Origin: Psychrobacter fozii
GTDB lineage: Bacteria; Pseudomonadota; Gammaproteobacteria; Pseudomonadales; Moraxellaceae
Direction of reading: 5' to 3'
Assembly: GCF_003217155.1 (NCBI RefSeq)
Contig: NZ_QJSU01000001.1
Span: forward strand, 124,001 to 188,000
DNA: 64,000 nt
Positions 18,897 through 27,297 of this stretch are shown here, one piece after another; positions within the stretch are counted from its first letter, which is position 1; the number at the start of each line of letters is the position of its first letter. The notes under the pieces were generated by a model that was not told the origin of the DNA, made no database searches, and worked only from the letters and a program-made list of their open reading frames with translations. The translations under genes and the position numbers were made by a program.

Positions 18897-19793
18897 TTAT
18901 TTTTCTTCAGCAGCCATCGCATCAGCTGGCGCTTCTTCAACACTATCAGTTGTTGCGACTGCTTTTTGTGCGGCAGCCGTTGAGCTAGTACCAAAATAGC
19001 TACCTGTGATCTGATCATAGGTACCGTTGTCTTTTAGCTCAGCCAAAGCAGTATTGAATTTAGCCACTAACGGATCACCTTTACGGAATGCAATACCCAT
19101 GGCATCTTCTTCAGTGCTGATTTCTTGACCTTTTACTTCATAGTCTTTGCCAGCGTCAGTTTTTAGCCAATCGTTACCAGTGACTTTGTCAGACATCATC
19201 GCGCGCACACGACCTGAAGTCAGATCTAAATACGCATTGTCTTGAGTGTCATACAGCTTGATGTCAGCTTCGGTATGCTCATCTTGTAAGTACTGTGAAG
19301 AGACTGTAGAACGCTGCGCAGCAATAGGCTGATTGTTTAGATCAGCAACGCTAATATCGTCGCCTTTTTTACCAATCAAGATAATACCGGTATGAAAGTA
19401 CGGCTCACTGAAATCCACGACTTCTTTACGCTCAGAGGTGATCGACATACCAGCGATGATTGCATCAAATTTCTGTGCATTTAGGCCAGGGATTAGACCA
19501 TCCCAATCTTGAGAAATAACTTCACACTCAGCTTTCATTTGTGCACATAACGCATCGACCAGCTCAATCTCATAGCCAATCAGTTTGCCATCAGCATCGG
19601 TATAGCTAAATGGCTTATAGCTCGACTCTGTCGCAATTTTAATGTTCAAAGGTGCATCGCTAGCTGTATCAGCTTCAGCGCTTTCTGCTGGTGCTGAACT
19701 ATTATTACAACCTGCCAGCAGAAGCATTGCAGCGCTTAATGGGGCAAGCCATAATACTTTTTTACCCATTGATGATGTCATTGAATTTGTCAT
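18897..19793 (-). CDS. Amino-acid ABC transporter binding lipoprotein
   Basis: 298 residues with a signal sequence ending in LLAGCNNS (lipobox). SBP family 3 features: ATESSYKPFSYTDADGKLIGYEIELVDAL, QDWDGLIPGLNAQKFDAIIAGMSITSER and the C-terminal NGTYDQITGSYFG. Then a 30-residue Ala/acidic tail. ATG 19793 has AAGGA nine bases upstream. Second of three tandem receptors; the same region differs enough from its neighbours (for example FHTGIILIGKKGDD) to suggest a different ligand preference. Confidence 0.9.
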   Translation of the reverse strand: MTNSMTSSMGKKVLWLAPLSAAMLLLAGCNNSSAPAESAEADTASDAPLNIKIATESSYKPFSYTDADGKLIGYEIELVDALCAQMKAECEVISQDWDGLIPGLNAQKFDAIIAGMSITSERKEVVDFSEPYFHTGIILIGKKGDDISVADLNNQPIAAQRSTVSSQYLQDEHTEADIKLYDTQDNAYLDLTSGRVRAMMSDKVTGNDWLKTDAGKDYEVKGQEISTEEDAMGIAFRKGDPLVAKFNTALAELKDNGTYDQITGSYFGTSSTAAAQKAVATTDSVEEAPADAMAAEEK

Positions 19794-19867
19794 TCTCGTT
19801 GTTCCTTAATATAGTTACTAGCCGGTAGTCACTCATGACTGATGTATGAAAGCTCATTTATTACAGC

Positions 19868-20665
19868 TTATTGACCAAAGTTTGCTTGCTCAAGACGAGC
19901 CAGCTCACCGTTGCTACGGATTTCACTTAAGGCTTTATCAAAATCAGCTTTGAGTGCATCACCTTTACGGACAGCAATAGCAATATTGTCATTGTTATCA
20001 ATTTCATCGCCAACGATACCGAAGCCTTCAGTATTATCCGCTAACCATGATTTGGCAGAAACTTTTTCAGCCAATACAGCATCACTACGACCAGATTTTA
20101 GATCCAAGTAAGCATTGTCATAGTTGTCATACAACTGCACGGTATTACCGTCTTTGCCTTCATAGTTATCTTGTAGATAAGCGCCAGGCGTGGTCGAACG
20201 TTGACCACCAAGGGTCAAGTCTTTGATCGACATAGGGTCAAAACCACCAGTGCTATCCGTCAACCATACCATTGTGTTGGCAAAGTAAGGCTCGCTGAAG
20301 TCTACTTTCTCTTGACGTTCAGGCGTAATCGACATACCTGCGATAACGGCATCATATTTCTGCGCCAATAGACCTGGAATAATACCGTCCCAATCTTGAG
20401 CTACGATTTCACATTTAACTTGCATCTGATCACATAAGGCATTGGCGACGTCAATATCGTAGCCTGCCAAAGTGCCGTCAGCATTGGTATAGTTAAAAGG
20501 AGGATAAGCACCTTCGGTAGCGATACGAATGGTTTTGCCAGCCGTTTCTGCTGCAGGGGCATCAGCATTGCTATCGGCGGCTTCATTAGAAGATTGACCA
20601 CAAGCGCTCAACATCAATGCTGCAGTAACGGTCATCGACGACCACAATAGGCGAGAATTCGACAT
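19868..20665 (-). CDS. Amino-acid ABC transporter binding lipoprotein
   Basis: 265 residues. Lipobox LSACGQSS follows a short signal peptide. The receptor domain contains EGAYPPFNYTNADGTLAGYDIDVANAL, QDWDGIIPGLLAQKYDAVIAGMSITPER and QLYDNYDNAYLDLKSGRSDAVLAE, the family 3 (lysine/arginine/ornithine/histidine) pattern. Of the two adjacent ATGs I chose 20665, seven bases after AAGGA. It is the first and most compact of the three tandem receptors, without the acidic or Thr-Glu tail seen in the other two. Confidence 0.9.
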   Translation of the reverse strand: MSNSRLLWSSMTVTAALMLSACGQSSNEAADSNADAPAAETAGKTIRIATEGAYPPFNYTNADGTLAGYDIDVANALCDQMQVKCEIVAQDWDGIIPGLLAQKYDAVIAGMSITPERQEKVDFSEPYFANTMVWLTDSTGGFDPMSIKDLTLGGQRSTTPGAYLQDNYEGKDGNTVQLYDNYDNAYLDLKSGRSDAVLAEKVSAKSWLADNTEGFGIVGDEIDNNDNIAIAVRKGDALKADFDKALSEIRSNGELARLEQANFGQ

Positions 20666-21052
20666 CATACATTCCTTAAATTCTGATGGGTTTTTAATGT
20701 AGGGTTCTGATATTTTGTTCTCTGACGTCCCTGTCAGACAAGCAATATAGACAGCAAAATAAACAAGTAGCCGTCATAGATGACCACCCGTAAGCCTTTT
20801 GATAATACCTGAGTAAAATATCAAAAACAAACGTTTTGCATACCGACTGTCATTAACGAGTAATAAACAGTCAACGATACTTACTAATCCGTAATTTTAT
20901 ATTTAAAACGACAATAGGATGGTAAGAGCCTTACCATCCTATTATTTTGAGTAGAGAATCAGAGCTTGCGAGAGCTGTTTGAGACAATGACTATTAAATA
21001 CTTAGCTCTGATAAATATTTAGCTTTGATAAACATTTAGCTTTGATAAGTAC
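20666..21052. other. Intergenic region between ATPase gene and first receptor gene
   Basis: Contains a 31-base hairpin at 20913-20943 and most of a 17-bp tandem array. Promoter of the receptor genes is expected here; no gene seen. Confidence 0.5.
20913..20943. terminator. Strong symmetric hairpin after the ATPase gene
   Basis: AATAGGATGGTAAG-AGC-CTTACCATCCTATT is a perfect 14-bp stem. On the minus strand it is followed by only a short T-rich stretch, so it may be a partial terminator or a processing/stability hairpin. Confidence 0.65.
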
Positions 21053-21064
21053 TTAGTTTTGACG
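21000..21064. repeat. 17-bp tandem repeat overlapping the 3' end of the ATPase gene
   Basis: About 3.8 units of ACTTAGCTTTGATAAAT-like sequence starting at 21000, 21017, 21034 and 21051. The last copy contains the ATPase stop codon (21053-21055), so the array looks like a re-duplication of the gene end. Confidence 0.85.
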
Positions 21065-21850
21065 ATGTGACGCCATAAAGTCTTTAACACGCTCAGAGGT
21101 AGGATTGTCAAAGACTTGCTCAGGGGTGCCAATCTCTTCAATCACACCTTGATGTAAGAATACTACTTTGCTTGATACTTCACGGGCAAAGCGCATCTCA
21201 TGCGTGACGATAAGCATCGTGCGGCCTTCTTCTGCCAACTCACGCATCACAGCGAGTACTTCATTGACCAATTCAGGGTCTAGAGCAGAGGTTGGCTCAT
21301 CGAACAGGAGCACTTGCGGCTGCATAGCCAATGCGCGTGCGATAGCCACACGCTGACGCTGACCACCAGACAAGTTCGCTGGATAAGCATCTTTCTTATC
21401 AAGTAGACCTACTTTATCTAGCAGTTTTTCAGCATCGCTAATGGCTTGGTCTTTTTTGATTTTTAAGACCTGCGTTGGCCCTTCGATGATGTTTTGCAAA
21501 ATCGTTTTGTGTGGCCACAAGTTAAAATTCTGAAAAACGAAGCCAACACGCGCGCGCAAGCGTTCTAATTGCTTGATTTCTGCTGCTTGCAACTCACCTG
21601 ATTTGGCAGGCTTTAACATGAGTTCATCGTTACCAATAATGATACGACCTTGATTGGGCTTTTCGAGCAAGTTAATGCAGCGCAATAAGGTGGATTTACC
21701 TGAGCCAGATGAGCCCAAAATTGAGATAACATCACCATCATATGCGGTAAGGGATACCCCTTTTAACACTGCCAATGAGCCATAGCTTTTATGGATGTCT
21801 TGTAAATCTAAGGCGATAGGCCGAGTCGGATTTTTTTCAATATCAAGCAT
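21053..21850 (-). CDS. Amino-acid ABC transporter ATP-binding protein (HisP/ArtP-like)
   Basis: 265 residues. Walker [11 protein letters not shown]-loop [13 protein letters not shown], signature LSGGQRQR, Walker [15 protein letters not shown] and switch region [11 protein letters not shown] are intact. The insert [17 protein letters not shown] is characteristic of histidine/arginine transporters. It is the only ATPase gene near the three receptors and two permeases, so it probably energises the whole system. GGAAG precedes ATG 21850 at nine bases. Confidence 0.93.
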   Translation of the reverse strand: MLDIEKNPTRPIALDLQDIHKSYGSLAVLKGVSLTAYDGDVISILGSSGSGKSTLLRCINLLEKPNQGRIIIGNDELMLKPAKSGELQAAEIKQLERLRARVGFVFQNFNLWPHKTILQNIIEGPTQVLKIKKDQAISDAEKLLDKVGLLDKKDAYPANLSGGQRQRVAIARALAMQPQVLLFDEPTSALDPELVNEVLAVMRELAEEGRTMLIVTHEMRFAREVSSKVVFLHQGVIEEIGTPEQVFDNPTSERVKDFMASHRQN

Positions 21851-22269
21851 GGTTCAGCAGACTTCCAATAAATATGAATGAAAATACGTAAAAAATCGTG
21901 GTATGGAGTATAAGTATCAACCCTAATAAGGTCGTGATACGCTTATAACTCGTCATACAAAGAGAAAAAGTGACACATTGTCTCTTATTACACAGTAAAA
22001 AGGCAAATCCTGCGTTTAAGCAATCTGCCACTCAGCATTTATAAACCACTGAATAGCTGACATAAAAAAGCTCAGACTGCATTTGCAGTGCTGAGCCTTA
22101 TTTTATCACTTTCACGTACTAGGCGTTGTTTTATCTGTTTACCCACTTTCAATATCTAATGTGTATAAGTGATAGCTGCTTAACATGTCAAAAATCAATA
22201 TGTCCAAACTCAGTACGTCGAGACTTAGCATGTCAAAATCTGGCATATCAAAACTTAGCACGTTAAAAA
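21851..22269. other. Intergenic region with terminator and minisatellite
   Basis: Holds a minus-strand terminator (22063-22100) and most of a 15-bp degenerate array (22184-22288). A 62-codon open frame here has no ribosome-binding site or recognisable content. Confidence 0.5.
22063..22100 (-). terminator. Terminator after the small lipoprotein gene
   Basis: Minus strand GCTCAGCACTGC-AAAT-GCAGTCTGAGC with one mismatch, then six T. It lies about 170 bases past the lipoprotein stop, beyond the repeat array. Confidence 0.85.
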
Positions 22270-22288
22270 TCAGTACGTCGAAACATGC
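22184..22288. repeat. 15-bp degenerate tandem repeat, seven copies
   Basis: Seven consecutive 15-base units resembling ATGTCAAAACTTAGC, starting at 22184. The array covers the last codons and stop (22270) of the lipoprotein gene and extends into its 3' untranslated region. Confidence 0.85.
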
Positions 22289-22587
22289 TCTTCACTTTCA
22301 GTACCGTCTAACATCTCTGTATCATCGGCAGTTGCTACCGCTACATCGTCATTATCTCCCACTGCCATGCCATTATCGGCGCTAGCAACTGCAATATCAT
22401 CACCATTACCTGCGATAGCCGCATCTTCCTCTACTGCCGTCTGTGCATCAGCCGCCGGCTCAGTTTCCATAGGTGCCTCATCTTTTTTACCACAAGCACT
22501 CAACGTCAATGCAGCTGCCACTAACCCTATCGTCAGCCAGCTTTTAGCCATTCCATTTTTTTCGATATTATCATTTGTAGTAGCCAT
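22270..22587 (-). CDS. Small acidic lipoprotein, unknown function
   Basis: 105 residues. A signal peptide with lipobox LSACGKKD ends near residue 32. The mature part is low-complexity, rich in Asp, Glu and Ala, with a repeated DDxAVAxAD-like pattern. The final residues (HVSTY) are encoded inside the 15-bp repeat array, so the C-terminus may vary between strains. It is divergent from proA. I do not recognise a family. Confidence 0.7.
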   Translation of the reverse strand: MATTNDNIEKNGMAKSWLTIGLVAAALTLSACGKKDEAPMETEPAADAQTAVEEDAAIAGNGDDIAVASADNGMAVGDNDDVAVATADDTEMLDGTESEEHVSTY

Positions 22588-23019
22588 AATAATGCTCCGC
22601 TCGTTATAGTTAATGCTTAGCTATCAATAAAAATTATCTGATTGATAGCGTTGTATTGATATTCGTAGAAACTCTAGTCTTAGCACTTACTATACTGACG
22701 ATCGATCATCGCTACCTTAGTACTTACAACGCAGTTCTGTTAAAACCATGTAACGATGTATTTGATTTTTAACCAACCTTTAACAGTAGCCATATTAGAA
22801 ACGCATGTGAATAAAACAAGAAGAAAATCAAAACAGTGCTCATAAACGCTTTATAAAACGGGCGCTGTTCACAAAATCAACTTTACTATCGCCCTCATCT
22901 GCTCTATGTTAAATAGCATAATGCTGGATAAGCATTCAAATGTCATTTTTTGCCAAACTTTCACCTTTTTGGGCGCTTTTATCTGTTTAAAACATTTATA
23001 GTTATAAGGAAAATAATTT
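22588..23019. promoter_or_regulatory. Divergent promoter region, lipoprotein gene / proA
   Basis: About 430 AT-rich bases between divergent genes. Promoters for both are expected, but I could not pin them. No other feature seen. Confidence 0.45.
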
Positions 23020-24321
23020 ATGAGTCAATCGAATACCACAGACATTACCGCATATATGCAATCTGTTGGCAAGCAAGCACGCGCAGCCTCACGCGCCCTC
23101 GCTGCTGCCAATACTGGTGATAAGAACGCTGCCCTCATGGCCATTCATGATGTATTAAAAGCCGCTAAGCCAGATATCCTAGCAGCCAATAAAATCGATA
23201 TGGACAATGGTCGAAACAACGATTTAGATGCCGCATTACTTGATCGTCTGGAGCTAAATGATGCGCGCTTTGATGGCATGCTACAAGGTCTAAAAGACGT
23301 GGCATCATTGCCAGACCCTATCGGTGAAGTCACTGATATGACCTATCAGCCATCAGGGATTCATTTGGGTAAAATGCGTGTGCCTCTCGGCGTGGTCGGT
23401 ATGATCTATGAGTCGCGTCCCAATGTAACGTTAGAAGCGGCTTCACTGGCGTTAAAATCAGGAAATGCCATTATTCTACGTGGTGGCTCTGAAGCTTTTG
23501 AATCCAACCAAGCGATTGCCAAATGTATCTTGGAAGGTCTGGAAAAGGTCAATCTATCTGGTCATAGCGTGCAGGTGTTACAAACTACTGATCGTGCCGC
23601 TGTCGGTGAGCTCATCACCATGACTGAATATGTCGACGTTATCGTACCACGTGGCGGCAAAGGCTTGATTGAGCGTATCAGTCGTGATGCCCGTGTGCCT
23701 GTGATTAAGCATTTAGATGGTAACTGCCACACCTTTATTGACAGTGATGCAGATGCCGACATCGCTATCAAAGTCAGCGTCAATGCAAAAACGCATCGCT
23801 ACGGTACATGTAATACCATGGAGACACTATTGGTCGATGAGTCAGTCGCCGATGAGCTATTACCAAAAATTGCTGAAGCTATCATCGCTGCTGACGATGC
23901 CATGCAACTGCGCCTTGATGACAACTCACAAGCCATCCTAAATAACAATGCTGCGCTTAAAGGTCATCTATCAGCTGCCACTGCTGAAGATTGGGATACC
24001 GAATACCTTGCTCCTATCCTAGCGGTAAAAGTCGTGTCTGGAATTGATGAAGCGATTGAGCATATCAATACGCATGGCAGTCATCATACCGATGTCATCA
24101 TTACGGATAACTATACCAAGTCGCAACGCTTCATCCGTGAAGTCGACTCGGCAAGCGTCATGATTAATGCCTCTAGCCGTTTCGCTGATGGTTTTGAATA
24201 TGGATTGGGTGCCGAGATTGGTATCTCAACAGACAAGATTCATGCTCGTGGTCCTGTAGGCCTAGAAGGTCTGACCTCACAAAAATGGATCGTGTATGGC
24301 CACGGTGAGACACGCGCTTAA
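23020..24321 (+). CDS. proA: Gamma-glutamyl phosphate reductase
   Basis: 433 residues, near the family length. It reduces gamma-glutamyl phosphate to glutamate-5-semialdehyde with NADPH in proline synthesis. Clear family motifs: [52 protein letters not shown] (catalytic Cys) and a C-terminal [32 protein letters not shown] 23020 is preceded by AAGGA. It is followed by its own terminator and no proB gene is adjacent. Confidence 0.97.
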   Translation: MSQSNTTDITAYMQSVGKQARAASRALAAANTGDKNAALMAIHDVLKAAKPDILAANKIDMDNGRNNDLDAALLDRLELNDARFDGMLQGLKDVASLPDPIGEVTDMTYQPSGIHLGKMRVPLGVVGMIYESRPNVTLEAASLALKSGNAIILRGGSEAFESNQAIAKCILEGLEKVNLSGHSVQVLQTTDRAAVGELITMTEYVDVIVPRGGKGLIERISRDARVPVIKHLDGNCHTFIDSDADADIAIKVSVNAKTHRYGTCNTMETLLVDESVADELLPKIAEAIIAADDAMQLRLDDNSQAILNNNAALKGHLSAATAEDWDTEYLAPILAVKVVSGIDEAIEHINTHGSHHTDVIITDNYTKSQRFIREVDSASVMINASSRFADGFEYGLGAEIGISTDKIHARGPVGLEGLTSQKWIVYGHGETRA

Positions 24322-24372
24322 CGGATAGCGTCTCAACCTAGCACTTATCTACTCACTTAAAGTATAATCCAC

Positions 24373-24408
24373 AAAAAACGTCAGCTCCATTGCTGGCGTT
24401 TTTTTATT
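24373..24408 (+). terminator. Terminator after proA
   Basis: AACGTCAGC/GCTGGCGTT stem with a TCCATT loop, followed by seven T. It separates proA from the RNase/barstar cassette. Confidence 0.9.
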
Positions 24409-24485
24409 AGGGACGAATAGGTTGTAGAGACGGCGCAATCGTAATTTTGCACCATAACACAAACATGCGATAGGAAAGTAGGCTC

Positions 24486-25265
24486 ATGCAAAGTGGTGAA
24501 ATCAAACACTGGAATTCAGATAAAGGCTATGGCTTTATTGATGTCGATGATCAAAGTGAAGACGTATTTTTTCATATTAGCAAAGCGCGAATACCACAGC
24601 CGATAACGGTCGGACAAAGAGTCTACTTCAATAGTGCACGTAATGACAAAAATCAGTTGAGAGCAACCGAAGTAACCCCTGCTTCGCTCAGTATTCAAGA
24701 AAGTGGAAATACAGATACCGCTAAAAGCACGTCATACAATGCTAATCAGAACGATTCTAGGCAGAACAACTCCAATAATAACAATGCTAGCCGAAAAAAT
24801 ACTGGTCGCAATACTAGAAACCAGCATCAAAATAAAAAAAGCCCGCTGTCTACGCTATTTAGTCTCATCGCCATTATTGCGGTCGCGTTTTACTTCTTTG
24901 ATGACTTACAGTCCACCTTCTTTGCTAGTAGCACAGAACCTACAACGATACCTCAAACGTACTCTGACAACTCAAATCCAGCATCTAACTCTGCAGTAAC
25001 GGGTGATGCGCAAATAGATCAGACCATCATGCTGATCAAGCAAGGAGGACCATTTCCCTACCCTAATAAAGATGGCACGACGTTCTATAATCGTGAGGGA
25101 CAGCTACCAACACAATCAAAAGGCTACTATCGTGAATATACCGTGCCAACCCCTGGCATATCACATCGCGGTGCAAGACGTATCGTCACGGGTGGCAATC
25201 CGCCAACTGTCTATTACTTAACCGTTGACCACTATGATAGCTTTCGCAGACTGGACGTAAAATAA
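24486..25265 (+). CDS. Cold-shock domain - membrane helix - RNase Sa/barnase-type ribonuclease fusion
   Basis: 259 residues in four parts. Residues 1-66 form a cold-shock domain with RNA-binding motifs KGYGFI (13-18) and DVFFH (26-30). Residues 70-118 are an Asn/Ser/Lys linker. A hydrophobic helix follows at about 120-138. Residues 176-259 match microbial guanyl-specific RNases such as RNase Sa (GYYREYTVPTPG, HRGARRIV, YYLTVDHYDSF). By alignment with RNase Sa the catalytic Glu is 217, the Arg pair 228/232 and the His 249, all present. No Cys pair is seen. With basic residues before the helix, the RNase should face the periplasm and the cold-shock domain the cytoplasm. AGGA precedes ATG 24486. 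The next gene is its barstar-like inhibitor. Confidence 0.88.
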   Translation: MQSGEIKHWNSDKGYGFIDVDDQSEDVFFHISKARIPQPITVGQRVYFNSARNDKNQLRATEVTPASLSIQESGNTDTAKSTSYNANQNDSRQNNSNNNNASRKNTGRNTRNQHQNKKSPLSTLFSLIAIIAVAFYFFDDLQSTFFASSTEPTTIPQTYSDNSNPASNSAVTGDAQIDQTIMLIKQGGPFPYPNKDGTTFYNREGQLPTQSKGYYREYTVPTPGISHRGARRIVTGGNPPTVYYLTVDHYDSFRRLDVK

Positions 25266-25266
25266 T

Positions 25267-25623
25267 ATGAGCCAAGCCATACATTATATAGACAAGAATA
25301 GTAACCAAAACGCTACAGCACTAAGTGCTGGCATCCCGACACAGGCTGTTACCATAGCAGCGGACGAAGTACTAAATAAAAACACGTTATTAACAAATCT
25401 AGCCAATGCCTGTGATTTTCCCAGTTATTTTTCACACAATTGGGATAGTGCGTGGGATTGCTTAACAGATAGCGACGTGACACACCTAATGTTAGATCTA
25501 ACATCGGTGAAAAAAATAGACACGGAAGATTTTAATGTCTTCAAAAGCATCATAGAAGATGCCTACACAGATTTTGGCAAGCCGCAATTGTGGGTGATCA
25601 TGCCGTCTACGGATGACGCCTAG
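25267..25623 (+). CDS. Barstar-family ribonuclease inhibitor
   Basis: 118 residues, no signal peptide, so cytoplasmic. The helix-2 core FPSYFSHNWDSAWDCLTD (51-68) matches barstar's YYGENLDALWDCLTG. By alignment, Tyr54, Asn58, Asp60, Trp63 and Asp64 correspond to barstar Tyr29, Asn33, Asp35, Trp38 and Asp39, residues at the barnase interface. There is an N-terminal extension of about 25 residues relative to barstar. Its ATG begins one base after the RNase stop, with no Shine-Dalgarno, pointing to translational coupling. It presumably neutralises the RNase while it is still in the cell. Confidence 0.9.
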   Translation: MSQAIHYIDKNSNQNATALSAGIPTQAVTIAADEVLNKNTLLTNLANACDFPSYFSHNWDSAWDCLTDSDVTHLMLDLTSVKKIDTEDFNVFKSIIEDAYTDFGKPQLWVIMPSTDDA

Positions 25624-25642
25624 CCGATAAATCATCAAACAA

Positions 25643-25697
25643 GCCTGAATTCGAGATAAAGCCATATTTATCCCAAATTCAGGTTAATTTAGTTTTA
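25643..25697 (+). terminator. Terminator after the barstar gene
   Basis: CCTGAATT...AATTCAGG with an inner GAGATAAA/TTTATCCC stem, followed by a T-rich stretch. It closes the cassette just before gltS. Confidence 0.75.
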
Positions 25698-25713
25698 TAG
25701 AAAGGATTAACCT

Positions 25714-26988
25714 ATGGAAATTACTTTAAATGGCTATTACACCCTAATCTTTGCCACCTTGGTACTATTGCTTGGACGATTTTTGGTCAAAAAAGTCAAG
25801 TTTTTAGAAGATTTTAATATTCCAGAACCAGTAGCAGGTGGTTTGATTGCTGCGGTCATTGTGTATGCTCTTAACTTTATTTGGGGCTACAGTTTTAATT
25901 TTCATCAAGGGTTACAAACAGCCACCATGCTGATGTTCTTTGCCTCTATCGGTCTGAGTGCTGATTTTGGTCGATTGAAAGCAGGTGGTACACCGTTACT
26001 GATTTTTACCATTGTGGTGTCGGTATTTATTATATTGCAAGACGTGGTTGGCGTGACAATGGCAAGCGCTTTAGGGCTGGATCCATTGCTCGGACTCGTC
26101 ACAGGCTCTATCGCACTTACAGGCGGTCACGGTACGGCAGGCGCATGGGGCGCTGTATTAGAACAAGAGTATGGTGTGGTTGGTGCAACGACCCTCGGCA
26201 TTGCTGTTGCCACGTATGGCTTGGTAGCAGGTGGTATCGTTGGTGGTCCTGTTGCGCGTCGATTGATTAATAAACTTGGCTTAAAACCGACACCAGCCAA
26301 TGCAAACCCAAGTGACGTTGAAAAAGTGGCAGGTGCACAGTCCTTATACAGCACCAAACACAGCGAAAACGATGATGATGGTACTCAGGAAATGTTTGAA
26401 AAGCCTGATAACATTCGTCTGATTACCGCATCATCAACCATTGAAACCTTGGCGCTATTTGCTGGTGCATTGGCATTTGCTGATTTGATGACGATAGTTG
26501 CTGAAGGCACCTCGTTTGAGCTACCTACCTTTGTATGGGCACTGGCAGGCGGTGTGATTCTGCGTAATTCATTAACCATGATTTTTAACTTTGATATGTT
26601 TGATCGTGCCATTGATGTGATTGGTAATGCATCATTAAGCTTATTTCTAGCTATGGCGCTGTTGTCATTAAAACTATGGGAATTAACAGATTTGGCAGGC
26701 CCTGTATTAGTCATCTTACTGGTACAAACGTTTGTGATGATTCTATACGTTTACTTCGTCACCTTTAAAGTGATGGGCAAAAACTACGACGCGGCTGTGC
26801 TATCGGCAGGTCATTGCGGTTTTGGTATGGGTGCAACGCCAACGGCGATTGCTAATATGCAGGCAGTTACGGATCGCTATCTACCCTCGCCTAAAGCATT
26901 TTTGATTGTACCGATGGTTGGTGCTTTCTTTGTTGATATCGTTAATGCGACGGTATTGCAGATATTTACGAAATTGCCGTTTATGTAG
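25714..26988 (+). CDS. gltS: Sodium/glutamate symporter
   Basis: 424 residues, multiple transmembrane helices, closely matching GltS: NIPEPVAGGLIAAVI near the start, the first hairpin GLVTGSIALTGGHGTAGAWG, and the second SAGHCGFGMGATPTAIANMQAV. It imports glutamate with sodium. A long hydrophilic loop around residues 195-230 is normal for the family. AAAGGA precedes ATG 25714. It provides a second glutamate uptake route besides gltIJKL in this window. Confidence 0.96.
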   Translation: MEITLNGYYTLIFATLVLLLGRFLVKKVKFLEDFNIPEPVAGGLIAAVIVYALNFIWGYSFNFHQGLQTATMLMFFASIGLSADFGRLKAGGTPLLIFTIVVSVFIILQDVVGVTMASALGLDPLLGLVTGSIALTGGHGTAGAWGAVLEQEYGVVGATTLGIAVATYGLVAGGIVGGPVARRLINKLGLKPTPANANPSDVEKVAGAQSLYSTKHSENDDDGTQEMFEKPDNIRLITASSTIETLALFAGALAFADLMTIVAEGTSFELPTFVWALAGGVILRNSLTMIFNFDMFDRAIDVIGNASLSLFLAMALLSLKLWELTDLAGPVLVILLVQTFVMILYVYFVTFKVMGKNYDAAVLSAGHCGFGMGATPTAIANMQAVTDRYLPSPKAFLIVPMVGAFFVDIVNATVLQIFTKLPFM

Positions 26989-27297
26989 GTTACTTGGTAA
27001 AAGGTTAGACTGAATTGATGTGAATAAGCCCCGATTATATTTTTATAATCGGGGCTTTTACTTTCTGTATTTTGACGTTACTTATTGGAGCCAATACCAA
27101 GCCCAAATTTTCAACCTTTCCTCAATACCAAAATTCCCCTACAAAAATTACTCTAGATGGCATCTCTTCATTTAAAAATGGTGATAAGTTGTAGTAAAGC
27201 CAAACATGCAAATGAATTAGATATGCCTATATATTTCTCTAGACTTAATTTAGTCGTCCATTTATTATCAAACTAATGACGACTATTGCAAATTCTT
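26989..27297. other. Intergenic region gltS - WG-repeat gene
   Basis: Contains the gltS terminator and the presumed promoter of the WG-repeat gene. Nothing else seen. Confidence 0.45.
27026..27060 (+). terminator. Terminator after gltS
   Basis: AAGCCCCGATTAT/ATAATCGGGGCTT perfect stem followed by T, about 40 bases past the stop. Confidence 0.93.

Noticed and set aside
21843..22031. 62-codon minus-strand frame with a hydrophobic stretch
   Set aside because: No ribosome-binding site, overlaps the ATPase start, and sits in the promoter region; composition is that of an AT-rich spacer.
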